This document shows positions 23,765 to 34,199 of a DNA stretch of 64,000 bases, one piece after another; positions within the stretch are counted from its first letter, which is position 1, and the number at the start of each line of letters is the position of its first letter. The stretch comes from Hyaloscypha bicolor E. Lineage: Eukaryota > Ascomycota > Leotiomycetes > Helotiales > Hyaloscyphaceae. Position numbers and translations under genes: made by a program. The DNA is taken from the NCBI RefSeq assembly GCF_002865645.1, contig NW_020194638.1:1357974-1421973 (forward strand), given 5' to 3'. The notes beneath the pieces are model-generated. The model worked only from the letters and a program-made list of their open reading frames with translations. It searched no databases and was not told where the DNA came from.

Positions 23765-25243
23765 AAGGCACCCGATCCTCTGGTATGCCATGGGTCTTTC
23801 ATGCAGTGTCTCAGCTTAATGGAACGGTTTAATTCTTTGGTCATTATGCATAGCGAATGGGATTGGCAAAGACTTCACGAATGTTCAATTCCAGTTCATC
23901 AATATCAAGAACAAGATATATCCTTTAGACATCTCCCACTTAGTTTGAATCACTGACATGGGGGACAATGATTATCAAATTCGAATATAAAGCTTAAATT
24001 AAATAATAAAGAGAGTAAAGGAGAAGATCAAATTTATTTAGCGATGCCGCACGTTTATAGGGTATTCATAGACACCAAAATTTGGTCGCCACCATGAGCA
24101 AGTACTAGACTAGTTGAAGCGCCACCAGTGTGACTCGAAGCTGGGAGAGTTCCCGATGTTCTCCACCCAGTTGCCGTATCAAGAACCTCCCAAAAGATCG
24201 GAGTATCAAAGAGGTTCATGACAGTAAAAGGCAACAGCATTTGAGGCGCTAACAAAGAGGTTGAAGGCGCTTAACCCTATGGTTGAATAGTATTCTGGCT
24301 AGATTGTCCGCAGGCATTGTTGGCAGGACAGCGTGGCCAATCACTCTTTTGCTGGTCGTGTTAAATTCACTAGAACTAGGCCTATCGTGGTTAGATCGAA
24401 AATGATAGATGGCGGAAACACTCACGGAAGGGTGATATCTGCGCTCCCTCGCCTGGTAAGAAAATCCAGGCGAGCCTGGCCGAGCGAGTTAACTGTATCC
24501 CTTCGTCTGGTGAGACATGTCCAGCGCTAGCAAGGGGTCTGACTCAAACTGTACGCAGGTGCAGGCATACCTGTGCTTATGAACTTATTAGTCATCCATC
24601 GCGTTTTTGCCCCGACTCAGGCCTCCTTGCTAGCGCTGGACAAGTCTCACCCGAGTCCAGACGAAGGGATAGACAGACATCTGGCCCGAAGTGGGGCGTC
24701 GGAAAACCCCCAACTCCCCCCAGCTGAGCCAGCTCCCGTCTCCAATTGCCGGACCGTCCCTCGAACTCTATTGTCTTTGCCACTTTGGGGGGCCTCCAAG
24801 CGTGCCATTCTCGTGTCAAGACAAGGATGTGCTCCCAACCAAAGATCTCCCCGAAACTTACTTTGTATCTTTTAGATTCCGGGTCGGATCTGACTCGGGG
24901 ACAACTCCGCATCATGCATCCACCCCCGCAATGCCAACTCGGAATACCCCCTGACTCCATCATTTACAATTTAGTTTTCAGAGGCTCGGAAGGATGTGGG
25001 GTTTCCCAGCCTCTGTTCTCAATAGATTATACTCTAATTACGAGAGCATATTCGCTAACCCCACCTGCCCAATGATATTTCCTCGGTTAAGCCCCTTCTA
25101 GTGCTGGGCATGTCCCACCAGACAAAGGGATATCTACCTCCTGAGAGCACATCACTGCCTCTTCCGTCCTCTAGAACTCATAAACAGCTACCTCCCGATA
25201 TCCAACAACTCCTTTACACTCTATCTCTTGACCAAGACTCATC
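23765..25243. other. intergenic containing inverted-repeat elements
   Basis: No gene. About 1.5 kb between dehydrogenase and transporter; 24496-25131 holds the repeat set listed separately. The last 110 bp is a C/T-rich promoter-like stretch before the transporter start. Confidence 0.5.
24496..25131. mobile_element. TIR element with three related arms, TA-bounded
   Basis: A roughly 40-bp arm starts at 24496 (TATCCCTTCGTCTGGTGAGA...). Its inverse occurs at 24625-24671 (CCTTGCTAGCGCTGGACA...) and again, more diverged, at 25093-25131 (CCTTCTAGTGCTGGGCATGT...). The outer pair defines an element of about 630 bp whose ends read TATCCCTT and AAGGGATA, so TA is at both edges as in Tc1/mariner insertions; the inner pair defines a unit of about 176 bp. 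Either a nested pair or one element with an internal copy of its end. No transposase frame seen. Confidence 0.65.
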
Positions 25244-27158
25244 ATGGGTCTCGGAATTCTCGAAGACAACCAACTCGAGCATGTCCCCGGCACAGCTCCT
25301 CTGAATGAACTCGGCCGAGAGATTTACAACCCCAGCGGAGTCGACTTAACAATCCTCAAGCATGACCCCACAGGGCAGATTGTCCTCGTTCCTCAGCCAT
25401 CGGACTCACCCAACGATCCTTACAATTGGCCCAGATGGAAGAAAGAGAGGTTCACCATTGCCTTTGCTTTCAGTTGTGGAGCTGTTGGTGGTAAGATCCC
25501 ATACAATCCCCAATTGGGGATCGCAGTCTAATACGTTCCTAGCTGTTGGCCCACTCCTGAGCCCCGCATTCGTTGAACTGGCCGCTGAGTTCAACATCAC
25601 TCTATCAGCATTCATCCAAGGTGTTCAAGGCGGTGTCATCGTTGCAATCGCCTTCGGCAGCCTGATTTGTAATGCTTTGGCGGTGAAATACGGGAAGCGG
25701 CCCGTATATCTTATCACTACGGTTGGCTTGATGGTCACTTGCTTCTGGTGCGCAGCTGCGAAGAGCTTTGGGTCTTTGGTTGCTGCGAGAGTCATCCAAG
25801 GCTTCTGCATGGGCCCTCTTGAAGCTTTGATTCCTGCTTCGATCGCCGATGTCTGGGCAAGTTGCGTACACGAAGCTGTACTAAACAGAGCGCTGACGGT
25901 GGGATTAGTTCGTACATGAACGCGGATACAGGTCTGCCATCTTCAACCTAGGAGTTCTCGGTGGAATTAATTTGGCAGCACCAATCAGTAAGAAACAACC
26001 CTCCCTTGAGAATCAAACGCACTAACACTTTCTCCAGCTGGCGGCATCATCCAAGCTAGCAGCTATAAAGTCGCTTTCTATGCCATGGGTGGTGCATTTG
26101 GTCTCGCTCTCATTATGATCTTTTTCTGGATGCCGGAAACAGCATATGTCAGGACAGGTGTGGTGAACCTTGATACTGGAAGCAATAATGTGAGATACTG
26201 TCAGCGTTCACGGAACGTTGAGCTCAGTACTAATTATTTTAGTTGATGACTGAACTTACCATGACCCACAAGATTGGCGCTTCTCATCTTGAGAAAGAGG
26301 AGAAGGCTGCCTCTGGTCAACCTACTCAGCCTCCCACGCCTCCTGCCTCAGACGAAGAGCCTCACTCCTTTGCCAAAGAGATGCTCCCATATAGCGGATA
26401 TGTCAACCACGTCTCATTCCTCAACACTGTGTTCCGTCCTTTTGTCATGCTGGCATCTCCGGCAGTGCTGTGGGCAACTCTCCTCTTTACAACGTGCATC
26501 TCATGGCTCGTCGGGATCTCCATCACACTTTCGCAGATCTTCTCAGCCCCACCATACAACTTCTCAGTCACAGCAGTCGGGCTGACAAACCTCTCGTCTT
26601 TCGTTGCATCTCTTCTTGGAACTGCAATTTCTGGACCCTTGATCGATGGTGTAGTGCGACGGATGTCACTTCGAAACGGAGGAACATTCGGTAAGCATCT
26701 CACCACTTTCAATTCACGGCTCTAACACCTCCCCAACAGAACCCGAATTCCGCCTCCCAATCATGGTTACCTACCTTCTCTTCACCGCAACCGGCTTCTT
26801 CGCCTGGGGTCAAGCATCCTACGCGCTCGACCCTTGGGAAGTTCCCGTCATCGTTGGTCTCGGCTTTGTTAATTTTGGGGTACAGCTCGGCACCACAGGT
26901 ATTGTATCATATGTTGTAGACTGCCATCGTGAAAAAGCAGGCGAGGCATTCGCTGTCATGAACTTCATCAAGAATCTCTTTGCTTTCGGGCTCGTAAATT
27001 ACTTGAACAACTGGCTTGCTACTCAAGGGACGAGGAATGTGTTCTTTACGATCGGTGGAATCACGATCGGCGTTAGCTTGTTCACTATACCGATGTATAT
27101 TTATGGCAAGAGGGCGAGGAGCTGGGTTTATCGTCATGGCATTGCGGGGAAGGATTGA
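25244..27158 (+). CDS. MFS drug/metabolite transporter, six exons, one GC-AG intron
   Basis: Twelve-helix proton-coupled exporter type, plasma membrane. Exons: 25244-25490, 25543-25856, 25909-25987, 26038-26189, 26243-26690, 26740-27158, giving 552 aa. Family marks: the NWPRWKKERF segment before helix 1, the motif-A-like loop KYGKRPVYLITTVGLM, RVIQGFCMGPLEALIPASIAD in helices 4-5, FVHERGYRSAIFNLGVLGG after the second intron, and the final helices ending at IYGKRARSWVYRHG. A central cytoplasmic loop of about 60 charged residues (SHLEKEEKAASG) divides the halves. The second intron starts with GCAAGT instead of GT; removing it restores DVWFVHERGYR exactly. The position next to regulator and oxidoreductases suggests export or uptake of the same compound (inference). 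Confidence 0.92.
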
Positions 27159-27815
27159 ATAGGGGTTCGGCTGCTCCGGCGGTCAGGCGAGCTTCAGGCA
27201 AAGGAAAGTAAGGTGGATGTTATATACTTTCCCTGATATCAGCGAGCGACATGACGTGTAAATTAGAGCCGTAAAAAGCAATAACAAACGCGGGCATAGG
27301 TCTATTATTATCATAGATTCCGGGAACCGGACGTGAGATTTGCTAGAAAAGGATTAAGACTTCGGCACATAACCTTTTGCCATTTCTATACTTCGAATTA
27401 CTACAAGATTATGGTAGCGACTTATCAATTGCTCCCTTGCCTTTTTTGCGATTGATTTTTTTTGGGCTTTTTTGGGATGGTGGTGGTGGTGGAGCCGGCC
27501 GGTTGGCTGGTTTAAAGGCCCTAAGAGAGCATATGAAAGGGGTGAATGCTGCTGAGCAACTCGGATTTACGATGCCCTAGTTGTTGTCTGCAAGACAGTA
27601 AACAAGGGAAACAGCACTTTATAAACAACCTTACTTGGCAGTACGATTCAATCAATAACATAGAGCTTCCGATAAATTCAACGCTTCGTCGATCCAGGTA
27701 AGCAAGCAGTGAAAGGTGAATTCATGGGTGTTGTCAGTATCCTCAACAATAATTCTGAATACAGCTAGCTCATCGTCGATGGGTCTGCTCCCTCCTCGCC
27801 TCTCAATATGCAAGC
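27159..27815. other. intergenic, no gene recognised
   Basis: Nothing supported. A TGG-type short repeat near 27478-27492 and T-rich runs. Confidence 0.45.
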
Positions 27816-28160
27816 CTACAACTCACCCCAGAATAACACTGCCCCAGCGAAGAGCAGCACAAAACCCAAAAGCGCGTTGCTGTCTCTCAAGGAAGCTCCT
27901 TCACTTCCCCCACCTGACCCTCCATGAACGCCTGCCACTCCTGCAACAACAACCGGGACGACCGGCGGCTGCGGGGCAACTACGACGTGTTCGCCGCTGT
28001 CTCCTCCTTCATGCCCTCCTCCAAGTATGTCATGCTCTGTACTGTCTAGGGATGACACCAAAGAGCAGTTCGCAGTCGACAGCGCGGTGCTTGGAAAGTT
28101 TGCTGTGGATGCGATCGCCAAGAAGAGGCCGGAACCGAGAAGTGCAAGGCTCAATTGCAT
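27816..28160 (-). CDS. small secreted protein with C-terminal hydrophobic tail (SSP-a)
   Basis: Single exon, 114 aa. Signal peptide MQLSLALLGSGLFLAIASTA, then a short segment FPSTALSTANCSLVSSLDST, a Gly/His/Asp/Glu-rich stretch, and a Val/Pro/Gly-rich linker. The C-terminus is a hydrophobic tail (LLGFVLLFAGAVLFW) two residues from the end (GEL). This layout suggests a GPI-anchored or tail-membrane surface protein. No known domain. The signal-peptide end and the ST-LST...LDST...H...HxGxDxxxE pattern reappear in the next small gene at 28760-28939, so the two may be paralogs. Function unknown. Confidence 0.6.
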   Translation of the reverse strand: MQLSLALLGSGLFLAIASTANFPSTALSTANCSLVSSLDSTEHDILGGGHEGGDSGEHVVVAPQPPVVPVVVAGVAGVHGGSGGGSEGASLRDSNALLGFVLLFAGAVLFWGEL

Positions 28161-28759
28161 CTCCTGTGGTTCTTTTGTGTGTACAGGAAACTTGGGATGT
28201 GTAAAGTATTTGAAGCAGCTTAGAGATTGGTCTTTGTAACTTGATAAGAAGATTGAAGTTGAAGTATTGAAGTTTATAGAAAACTCCCCTCTCTTATATG
28301 CTGTGACCTGCGTGCTTGTCTCATTTACCTGTGCTATAATTGAGAAGCTGAGAATTAATAATGTTATGACATGAGAGTATTTTCAATATACATTATCAAT
28401 CTTGTGAATCATCTTCAAGTCGTTACCATGACTGAGATTTCACACCTGTTAGGATGAGAAATGAGCTCTGACTCTGGCTGCTGGTGAAACTTTGAAGCAA
28501 AAAATGTCACTTGGAAAAATATGATATGATTGATTTTGGTACCGCAATTTAAAGTCTCGCAATGTCCTTTAGGTACAACTGATCCTACCAGCAGGGTCAG
28601 CTAACTGGAGCACCTCTGCTCATTCCGCCCAGGAATTGAGTCAAACTTACACTCATGATCATTTTACAGCATCGCCGTGCCAAGGAGTGGCATCACGAGT
28701 GTCCCCCCCCCCCCCCCCCCCCCCCCCCAAAAAGCACCAATTCTTGCAAGGAATCCTGG
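28161..28759. other. intergenic with a 26-nt poly-C run
   Basis: Upstream region of SSP-a and downstream region of SSP-b. An uninterrupted run of 26 C is at 28703-28728, followed by AAAAA. No gene seen. Confidence 0.6.
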
Positions 28760-28939
28760 TCATCTAGAGCTCTCGTCTCCATCGTGATCTCCTGAACCGG
28801 CGTGCACTGTACTGTCGAGATGAACCACTTTAGGCGTGAAACTGGTTGACAAAGTTGCCAGAGTTGTTGTAGAGAGCTCTGCCGATGCTACAGCGGTAAG
28901 AAATAGACCGAATACCAAAATGAGATATGTGGCTTTCAT
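28760..28939 (-). CDS. very small secreted protein (SSP-b)
   Basis: 59-codon gene, single exon. Signal peptide MKATYLILVFGLFLTAVASA, probably cut after the Ala-Ser-Ala, then ELSTTTLATLSTSFTP and an acidic, His/Gly-rich end HAGSGDHDGDESSR. It resembles the first half of SSP-a (GLFL-A-AS, ST-T-L-ST, LDST-H, then G/D/H/E-rich), as if it were the same protein without the linker and hydrophobic tail. It would be released, not anchored. Coding status rests on the signal peptide and on that resemblance. Confidence 0.5.
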   Translation of the reverse strand: MKATYLILVFGLFLTAVASAELSTTTLATLSTSFTPKVVHLDSTVHAGSGDHDGDESSR

Positions 28940-29686
28940 TATTGCTGTTTGTTTCGGAGTCGACCCTGAGTTTCGAAGTTGCGGTTGTCCTGCAAAGAAG
29001 TTGAAGTGTTTCTGTTTGGTTGTTAGAGAAAGTTTTTGTCTTTTTTTGGCTCATGTGTGAAATTTATATGCATTGCACCATAAAAGAAAGATTCCAAATG
29101 CAGGGTGAATGGAATCTTAGTCTTGCAGGTTATTCTCATCATTTTCAATCAAGTATCACGGAATATTACACGCCGTTCTCATGCAGTACTTCTCTTTCCT
29201 GAATCTCTGTCCATCTCTTTCGCAACCTCACCTCCTGATAGTCTAAACCACCACTTTTGAGTTCTCATATTTGTTTTACAAATTCACATAACATATGTCT
29301 AGCTTGATGTACATTGACGATGGCCAAAGGCCCTTAAGTTTATGTTTTGATCACGTGATCACGTCCATTCATTATCCTCCCAGCGATTTTTGGAACCGAA
29401 AATAGAATACAGCCTTCAACCTGCCACATCCTGGGGATGCACATCAATCCTTACTTTAAAATACCCCTCAATAGAGGCTTCAATGTATTCCCCAATATTC
29501 TTGCAGGGCACAACGTGATGGGCCCCTGATTCGATAAGCGAGCGGGAAGCCTAACAGCACTACAAAATTCTTTCGTCCCTCCCTCTTCTTAAGCTTTTCC
29601 AGCATTTGCCATTTCGTTCACACCGGTCTCCAACTCGCAGGCCCGGAGCTTCCATATGGCAGTATTGTAGCACCACTACGACCGAA
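28940..29686. other. divergent promoter region
   Basis: Shared upstream region of SSP-b (-) and the deaminase gene (+). It contains the palindromic stretch GATCACGTGATCACGT near 29348, two overlapping CACGTG/TGATCA-type sites that could bind bHLH factors (inference). No gene seen. Confidence 0.45.
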
Positions 29687-31003
29687 ATGGACGTGACTCG
29701 GAGAGATTCACGAACGGCAAGCCCAGTTGATTCAATATGGCGCGATTTACCTGAGCATGTCTTCCGCCAGCACTTGGTCAGCCTACAGGAGAGAACTGGG
29801 CCAACGCCCATGGATCCTCAAGCCTTCTCGATCGGAGAATGGCTCTCAATATCTCCACCCGTCAACGAGTCCCATGTGTTATCAGTCGATTTAGAGCAGC
29901 ACCTTGCGGACGATTTTGCTTTCTTGGCCGCTGTTGCTGAAGGTGCGCAGAGCGTTGCAGCAGTCTGCATTGAAGAACATTCTCAGACATCAGGGATGAC
30001 GCTGAGATTTGCTGCAATGGATATCTCGAAAAATGAGACCGTGAAAAGGGCTTTACAAGGCATGTGCAGTATCTTGTCACGGGCAGCTACTTTGGTGTCT
30101 GACGAAAGCCCTTCCGACCAAATTACCCCTCTGTTCCATCATATTATTCAACTGCATTTCTATCGTTTGTTGGCCCGTCTCCGTTCTCCCAAATGGGAGA
30201 AGCCAAAGTTTCTTTCAAAAAGCCATAAAAAGCCCTTGTGGAAGGACTTCGCCAATCTGGTTCACCGAGCACAGCACACTTACGCCAAGAAAGAGAAGGT
30301 AACAAGGGGGATGGTTGAGAGCCGTGTAAAGGAACTCGCAACAGTCTACAAGCATTTTGAGGCATCTGAGGACCAGATGTCCTCAATGATGGAACTGGTC
30401 GATGCCAGCTTCAGATTTTCCTCGGCAGAAGAGATCATGGACTACGCTCAGCGCCTTCAGAATAACACAAAACACACTCATCAGGTTGCATCTGCCATCA
30501 AAACGTTACGGCAGATCCAAAAGATTGCTTCCTATCGCCGCATATGCTTGTCATTGGTAAGCGCTGCGAGACAGTATCCAACTTTGTTTCAGCAAGTGAC
30601 GATCGAGTACCTTGTCCCATACAAGGAAGTTCCAACCTCTATCGGATATCATGAATGGGCAACGACATGTCACGTCCACGCCGAAGTCCAACTGGCAGTT
30701 TACTACGATCTGAATCGAAACTATCGACCCAGATGCATCGGAACCTCGAAGTGGCTCTGTTACCTCTGCTACCAGTTTCTGTCGGCACATAATCAGTTCT
30801 TCCCATCTAAAACACATGGCCGTATATTCGATCAGTGGACGGTTCCGGACTTGGTGGAATTTAGTGAAGCTCTCGTTCAATATTATCGCCGTATCCTGAA
30901 GGAGATGGATGGCGTGGTGTTGCAGCAGATTGAAAGTGAGCCTCAAGTTCGGAGGTTACAGCGAATGACGAGCTGTGACTTTGGGGGATTTGATCAAATC
31001 TGA
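29687..31003 (+). CDS. OTT_1508-type deaminase-fold protein
   Basis: Single exon, 438 aa. The N-terminal 300 residues are mostly helical with no recognised domain. The C-terminal part carries the zinc-binding signature of the deaminase superfamily: H331-A332-E333 in CHVHAEVQL and C358-x2-C361 in SKWLCYLCYQF, preceded by the strand IEYLVPYKEVP. This arrangement matches the OTT_1508 deaminase family (Pfam PF14441), found mainly in fungi and predicted to derive from bacterial polymorphic-toxin deaminases; biochemical function is unproven. Start: the frame is open 81 bases further upstream but without an ATG, so the first in-frame ATG (29687) is used. All catalytic positions are intact. No immunity-type partner is recognisable nearby. 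Could act on nucleic acids or free nucleotides. Confidence 0.82.
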   Translation: MDVTRRDSRTASPVDSIWRDLPEHVFRQHLVSLQERTGPTPMDPQAFSIGEWLSISPPVNESHVLSVDLEQHLADDFAFLAAVAEGAQSVAAVCIEEHSQTSGMTLRFAAMDISKNETVKRALQGMCSILSRAATLVSDESPSDQITPLFHHIIQLHFYRLLARLRSPKWEKPKFLSKSHKKPLWKDFANLVHRAQHTYAKKEKVTRGMVESRVKELATVYKHFEASEDQMSSMMELVDASFRFSSAEEIMDYAQRLQNNTKHTHQVASAIKTLRQIQKIASYRRICLSLVSAARQYPTLFQQVTIEYLVPYKEVPTSIGYHEWATTCHVHAEVQLAVYYDLNRNYRPRCIGTSKWLCYLCYQFLSAHNQFFPSKTHGRIFDQWTVPDLVEFSEALVQYYRRILKEMDGVVLQQIESEPQVRRLQRMTSCDFGGFDQI

Positions 31004-32348
31004 ATGACACAAAACGCGCTCATCGGTATTATCTCTATATCAATGCTGGGCAGATCCTGTCGGCAAACGTGATGGTCGATCAGGGCGAAGGACGTGAAAG
31101 TGCGGAGCAAGCATCGACCACAAGACTGATTAGACTCGGGGTCTTTTGAACTCAAGCCTGGACCGCTCTGCACAGAAAACTTTGAGCATGATACTATCTA
31201 TCAGGTTTTATACTGATTAGGTAAAACGATTGTGAGTCCAATTATGAAGCTTATCTGGAAACGCTGTCGAGATCAAACCACCAGATCCGGAGCGGAAACG
31301 ATTCATCTCAGCATGATTGATCCTACTTTTGGACATCATGGGGGCCTTGGGCACCCTCTTTGGGACATCTTCAGTCTCTCGGAACTCGATCAACAATTAT
31401 TTGGATCAAGTTCTGTTCTTTCCGCTCAAAAATGACGATGTTCTGGGCATATTCAAGGAGGGGTGCAGAGTAAATGTCTTTCGGCGGGGAAGCACGCAGC
31501 CCCTGAATTCAGCATATAGGCAAAGAATTTCAACTGTGTGCACTTCATACCCATGACTTGAACTATGCATACAGTGTATACTAGTTAATTTGACCGGCCC
31601 TCTTCAAGTGATAGGAGTTGAGCTCAAATTCAATCTCATTTTGAATATATCGTGCTTTTGATGCCCACATAGGAAAGGCTTTCCCGTCGTCAAGCACGGC
31701 GATGAGAGACACGCGTCCCGGTCTGTTAGCACTCCTGCTCACAGTTCATCGTTTCTGTAAGCTTGCATCTCACGCTTTCTTTTCTCAATGAGCAATCTAA
31801 CACAACTTCGAGTCATGAAAATAGGACAGCAAGGTCATGGTAGAACTGGACAGCCTGAATGCACATCCCTAGCAGTATTGAAGTGTATCCAATGTTAAGG
31901 TCTCCGCGATACCAGCCGCGTCAAGTCAATTAGAGAATTAAAGGCTAAGGAGGGGCTTTCGTTGGCGGTTTTGTTTCTCGTTCTTCTTCAAGTATCCTGG
32001 GTGACTCTAAACGTGACACTCGAGCAAATTGTGCAAGCACAAAGTCTCCCCTTTCTTCATTGACTTCAAGAACAAAACGCAACGCACACTTTATTTTCGA
32101 AAATCCAGAGTATGGTACAAAGTCCATGCCAAGAAAGAGTCCTGCCAATTACCCAAGCTCGAACCAACCTACCATCCCAACGCATAGCATAGCATAGCAT
32201 TTTTCTGCTCTCCGTTTTCAAAACCCCATAGTACTAGTACAAAGTTCACACCGCATGATGATCCTTTCCAATTCCCGCACCCAAAAGTTATACAAGCTTA
32301 TCCCTGGCATCTCTGCCCACAACCCTACATCTCTAGCACCCCAACTTT
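31004..32348. other. intergenic, no gene recognised
   Basis: About 1.3 kb. Short frames near 31232-31556 (+) and 31945-32148 (-) show no signal peptide or domain and are not called. AGCAT is repeated four times near 32183-32200. Confidence 0.4.
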
Positions 32349-32690
32349 CTAATAGTTATCTCCTTCCTCACGTAGAAGCTTCTTCGTCTTTTGGTGCCTT
32401 TGCCAGTAATGTTGAGCCCCACCAGCGAGGCCAAGAAGGAATAAGAGGACCCATGGCGCAATAATGACCCACAATCCTGCACCACTGAAACACATTTGTT
32501 GAGGTAAATTGAACGGCAGAGTCATCCGAGCAAAGAGGTTCGCCATTTTGGAGGTGGGTGCGGAAGAAGAAGGGTCAATCAATGAAGAGGTGGCTCCACC
32601 AAATGTCGCATTGCCAAGGGAGGTTGGGGTGGCCTTGATGTATGCCACGAGCGTGACAAGGAGAAGGACGGAGAGAAAAGTGGGTTGCAT
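32349..32690 (-). CDS. small secreted/membrane protein (SSP-c)
   Basis: Single exon, 113 aa from the Met of MQPTFLSVLLLVTLV; the frame extends upstream, but that part is Lys/Ser-rich and the signal peptide fits this start. After the signal peptide (cut near AYIKA) come a Ser/Thr-rich stretch with one N-glycosylation site (GNATF), then MANLFARMTLPFNLPQQM, a transmembrane helix (LWVIIAPWVLLFLLGLAGG) and a basic tail (HYWQRHQKTKKLLREE). The positive tail favours a type I single-pass protein with a cytoplasmic end rather than a GPI anchor. No known family. Confidence 0.6.
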   Translation of the reverse strand: MQPTFLSVLLLVTLVAYIKATPTSLGNATFGGATSSLIDPSSSAPTSKMANLFARMTLPFNLPQQMCFSGAGLWVIIAPWVLLFLLGLAGGAQHYWQRHQKTKKLLREEGDNY

Positions 32691-33607
32691 TGTGCTCTTG
32701 GACCTTGATTTAAGACTCTTGCTTTGATGTTGCAAACCGAACAATTCACGAGATGTCTGGTTGTTCTTGAAGTTGGAAGTGTGTGTGATCAACCAAAGAG
32801 TTTGCAAGACGTCTTGATGTTTGCTCGTCTTAATTGAATTGCTGGTTGAAGACCGAAGAGTATGGGATATGTCTGGCTGTCTTGTGGTTGGGAGTGTCTT
32901 GGGGTTGGTGGAAGTGGAAGAAAGCTCATAGGTCGGGAGACTTTATAGGCGTGAGGCGGCCGTCCTCGTATGCACACATTCCCACATGCTCAACCGCAGT
33001 GATTCTAAATGTGCGTTCTTGGTCCTGGTCTGATATGGCTCCCCTGGGTCACTCACGAGCGTTGTATATAAAACAGATGAAGTTTTGGGATGAAGCTTTT
33101 CAACCGTCTTGACTTGTATCTCACTGGATTACACCAGAATTGCCCTTGATGATTTTGTATCTGACCAAGAGAATACGAAGAAGATCGATAATCGAGTCCA
33201 CGGAGACTTGAGAGGGAGAGACTGAAATGTTCATCCTCCACTCAATACAGAGAAGGCCGGGAGGTTGCGAGAGGACGAGAAGGAAACTTTGAGGTATGGA
33301 TATAGGTGTGCGATTCTCAATAATGCTCGCAAAATATGTAATTGACGGTATTGTGTGGGCCTGCATGGTTCTATTGCTTTCTCTAACATTTTCAGGCATA
33401 CATGGTGGTAAATCTGAAAGAATCATCTCGTGGGTGGGTCGGTCATTCCTTACTTCGTTCCCCAACGTTTCTTATAAGCAGCCCCAACTTTGTTACTCCA
33501 ACACATCCACGTTATACGCCATACCACGAAGATTCAAAAATGTATCATCCACCCAAGGAAGGCGCCGTATTGTAATCTTACGTTTGTCATCCACGCCGAT
33601 TGAGTTA
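32691..33607. other. intergenic, no gene recognised
   Basis: Probable leader and promoter of SSP-c, then about 600 bp without a supported gene. Confidence 0.4.
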
Positions 33608-33826
33608 TCATCTTTTAGCATCCTGAATGGAAAATGTCTGGGTGACTTCGTCAGGTTGGAAGAGCGCTGAAGATGAAATTGACACGAGAGACGTTGACGC
33701 GGGGATGAGTGATGGAAATAATGATGCGACCATGGAAGGTGAACGGAGCTTGGCGAAAGGAGCGGGTGCAGAGAGGCTAGTGACGATGAAGAGTGCCAAT
33801 TTGAAGAGCTGCAGGGTGGCCCCCAT
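33608..33826 (-). CDS. small secreted protein (SSP-d)
   Basis: Single exon, 72 aa from MGATLQLFKLALFIVTSLSA, a clear signal peptide; an in-frame Met six codons earlier is less suitable. The mature part is APAPFAKL followed by a Ser-rich, moderately hydrophobic stretch and a polar end (DEVTQTFSIQDAKR). No cysteines and no tail anchor. Lone evidence is the signal peptide and the position in a row of similar genes on the same strand. Confidence 0.42.
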   Translation of the reverse strand: MGATLQLFKLALFIVTSLSAPAPFAKLRSPSMVASLFPSLIPASTSLVSISSSALFQPDEVTQTFSIQDAKR

Positions 33827-34199
33827 CGTCGGCGTGAGGATCAAGAAGAGTCTTCAGGGTTGGGATCAAGCATGCTGAGTACAGATTGAAAGAGAATGGA
33901 GAGGTTCAATTCAGAGTATCGATGAAGTGGTCTTTGGTGGATTTCAGTCAAATCCCGGACGAAGTCCGCAGCGCATCATCGTATGGGAAGCCGTTGAGGC
34001 TTGGAAGTTGCGAGTACATTCTATGTCCAAATATTTGACTCAAGATCAAATGGCTAGGCAACAAATATTTGAAGTAAGTCTTTCCTTGTTTTATTGATTC
34101 ACGAGTTGGTATTAAAGAATACCGTGAGAGTGAAATTGGTGAGCAAACTGATGCTGATTTATTCCCACGCTACGCGAGGCAGCCCCTTCATCCAATCTT
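33827..34199. other. intergenic, no gene recognised
   Basis: Short spacer between two small minus-strand genes. Nothing seen. Confidence 0.4.

Noticed and set aside
28703..28728. Poly-C run as a polyadenylation or cloning artefact
   Set aside because: It is flanked by normal genomic sequence on both sides; kept as a real but possibly miscounted homopolymer.
31232..31556. Two overlapping plus-strand frames (67 and 79 codons)
   Set aside because: No features, no splice pair joining them, and no resemblance to neighbours.
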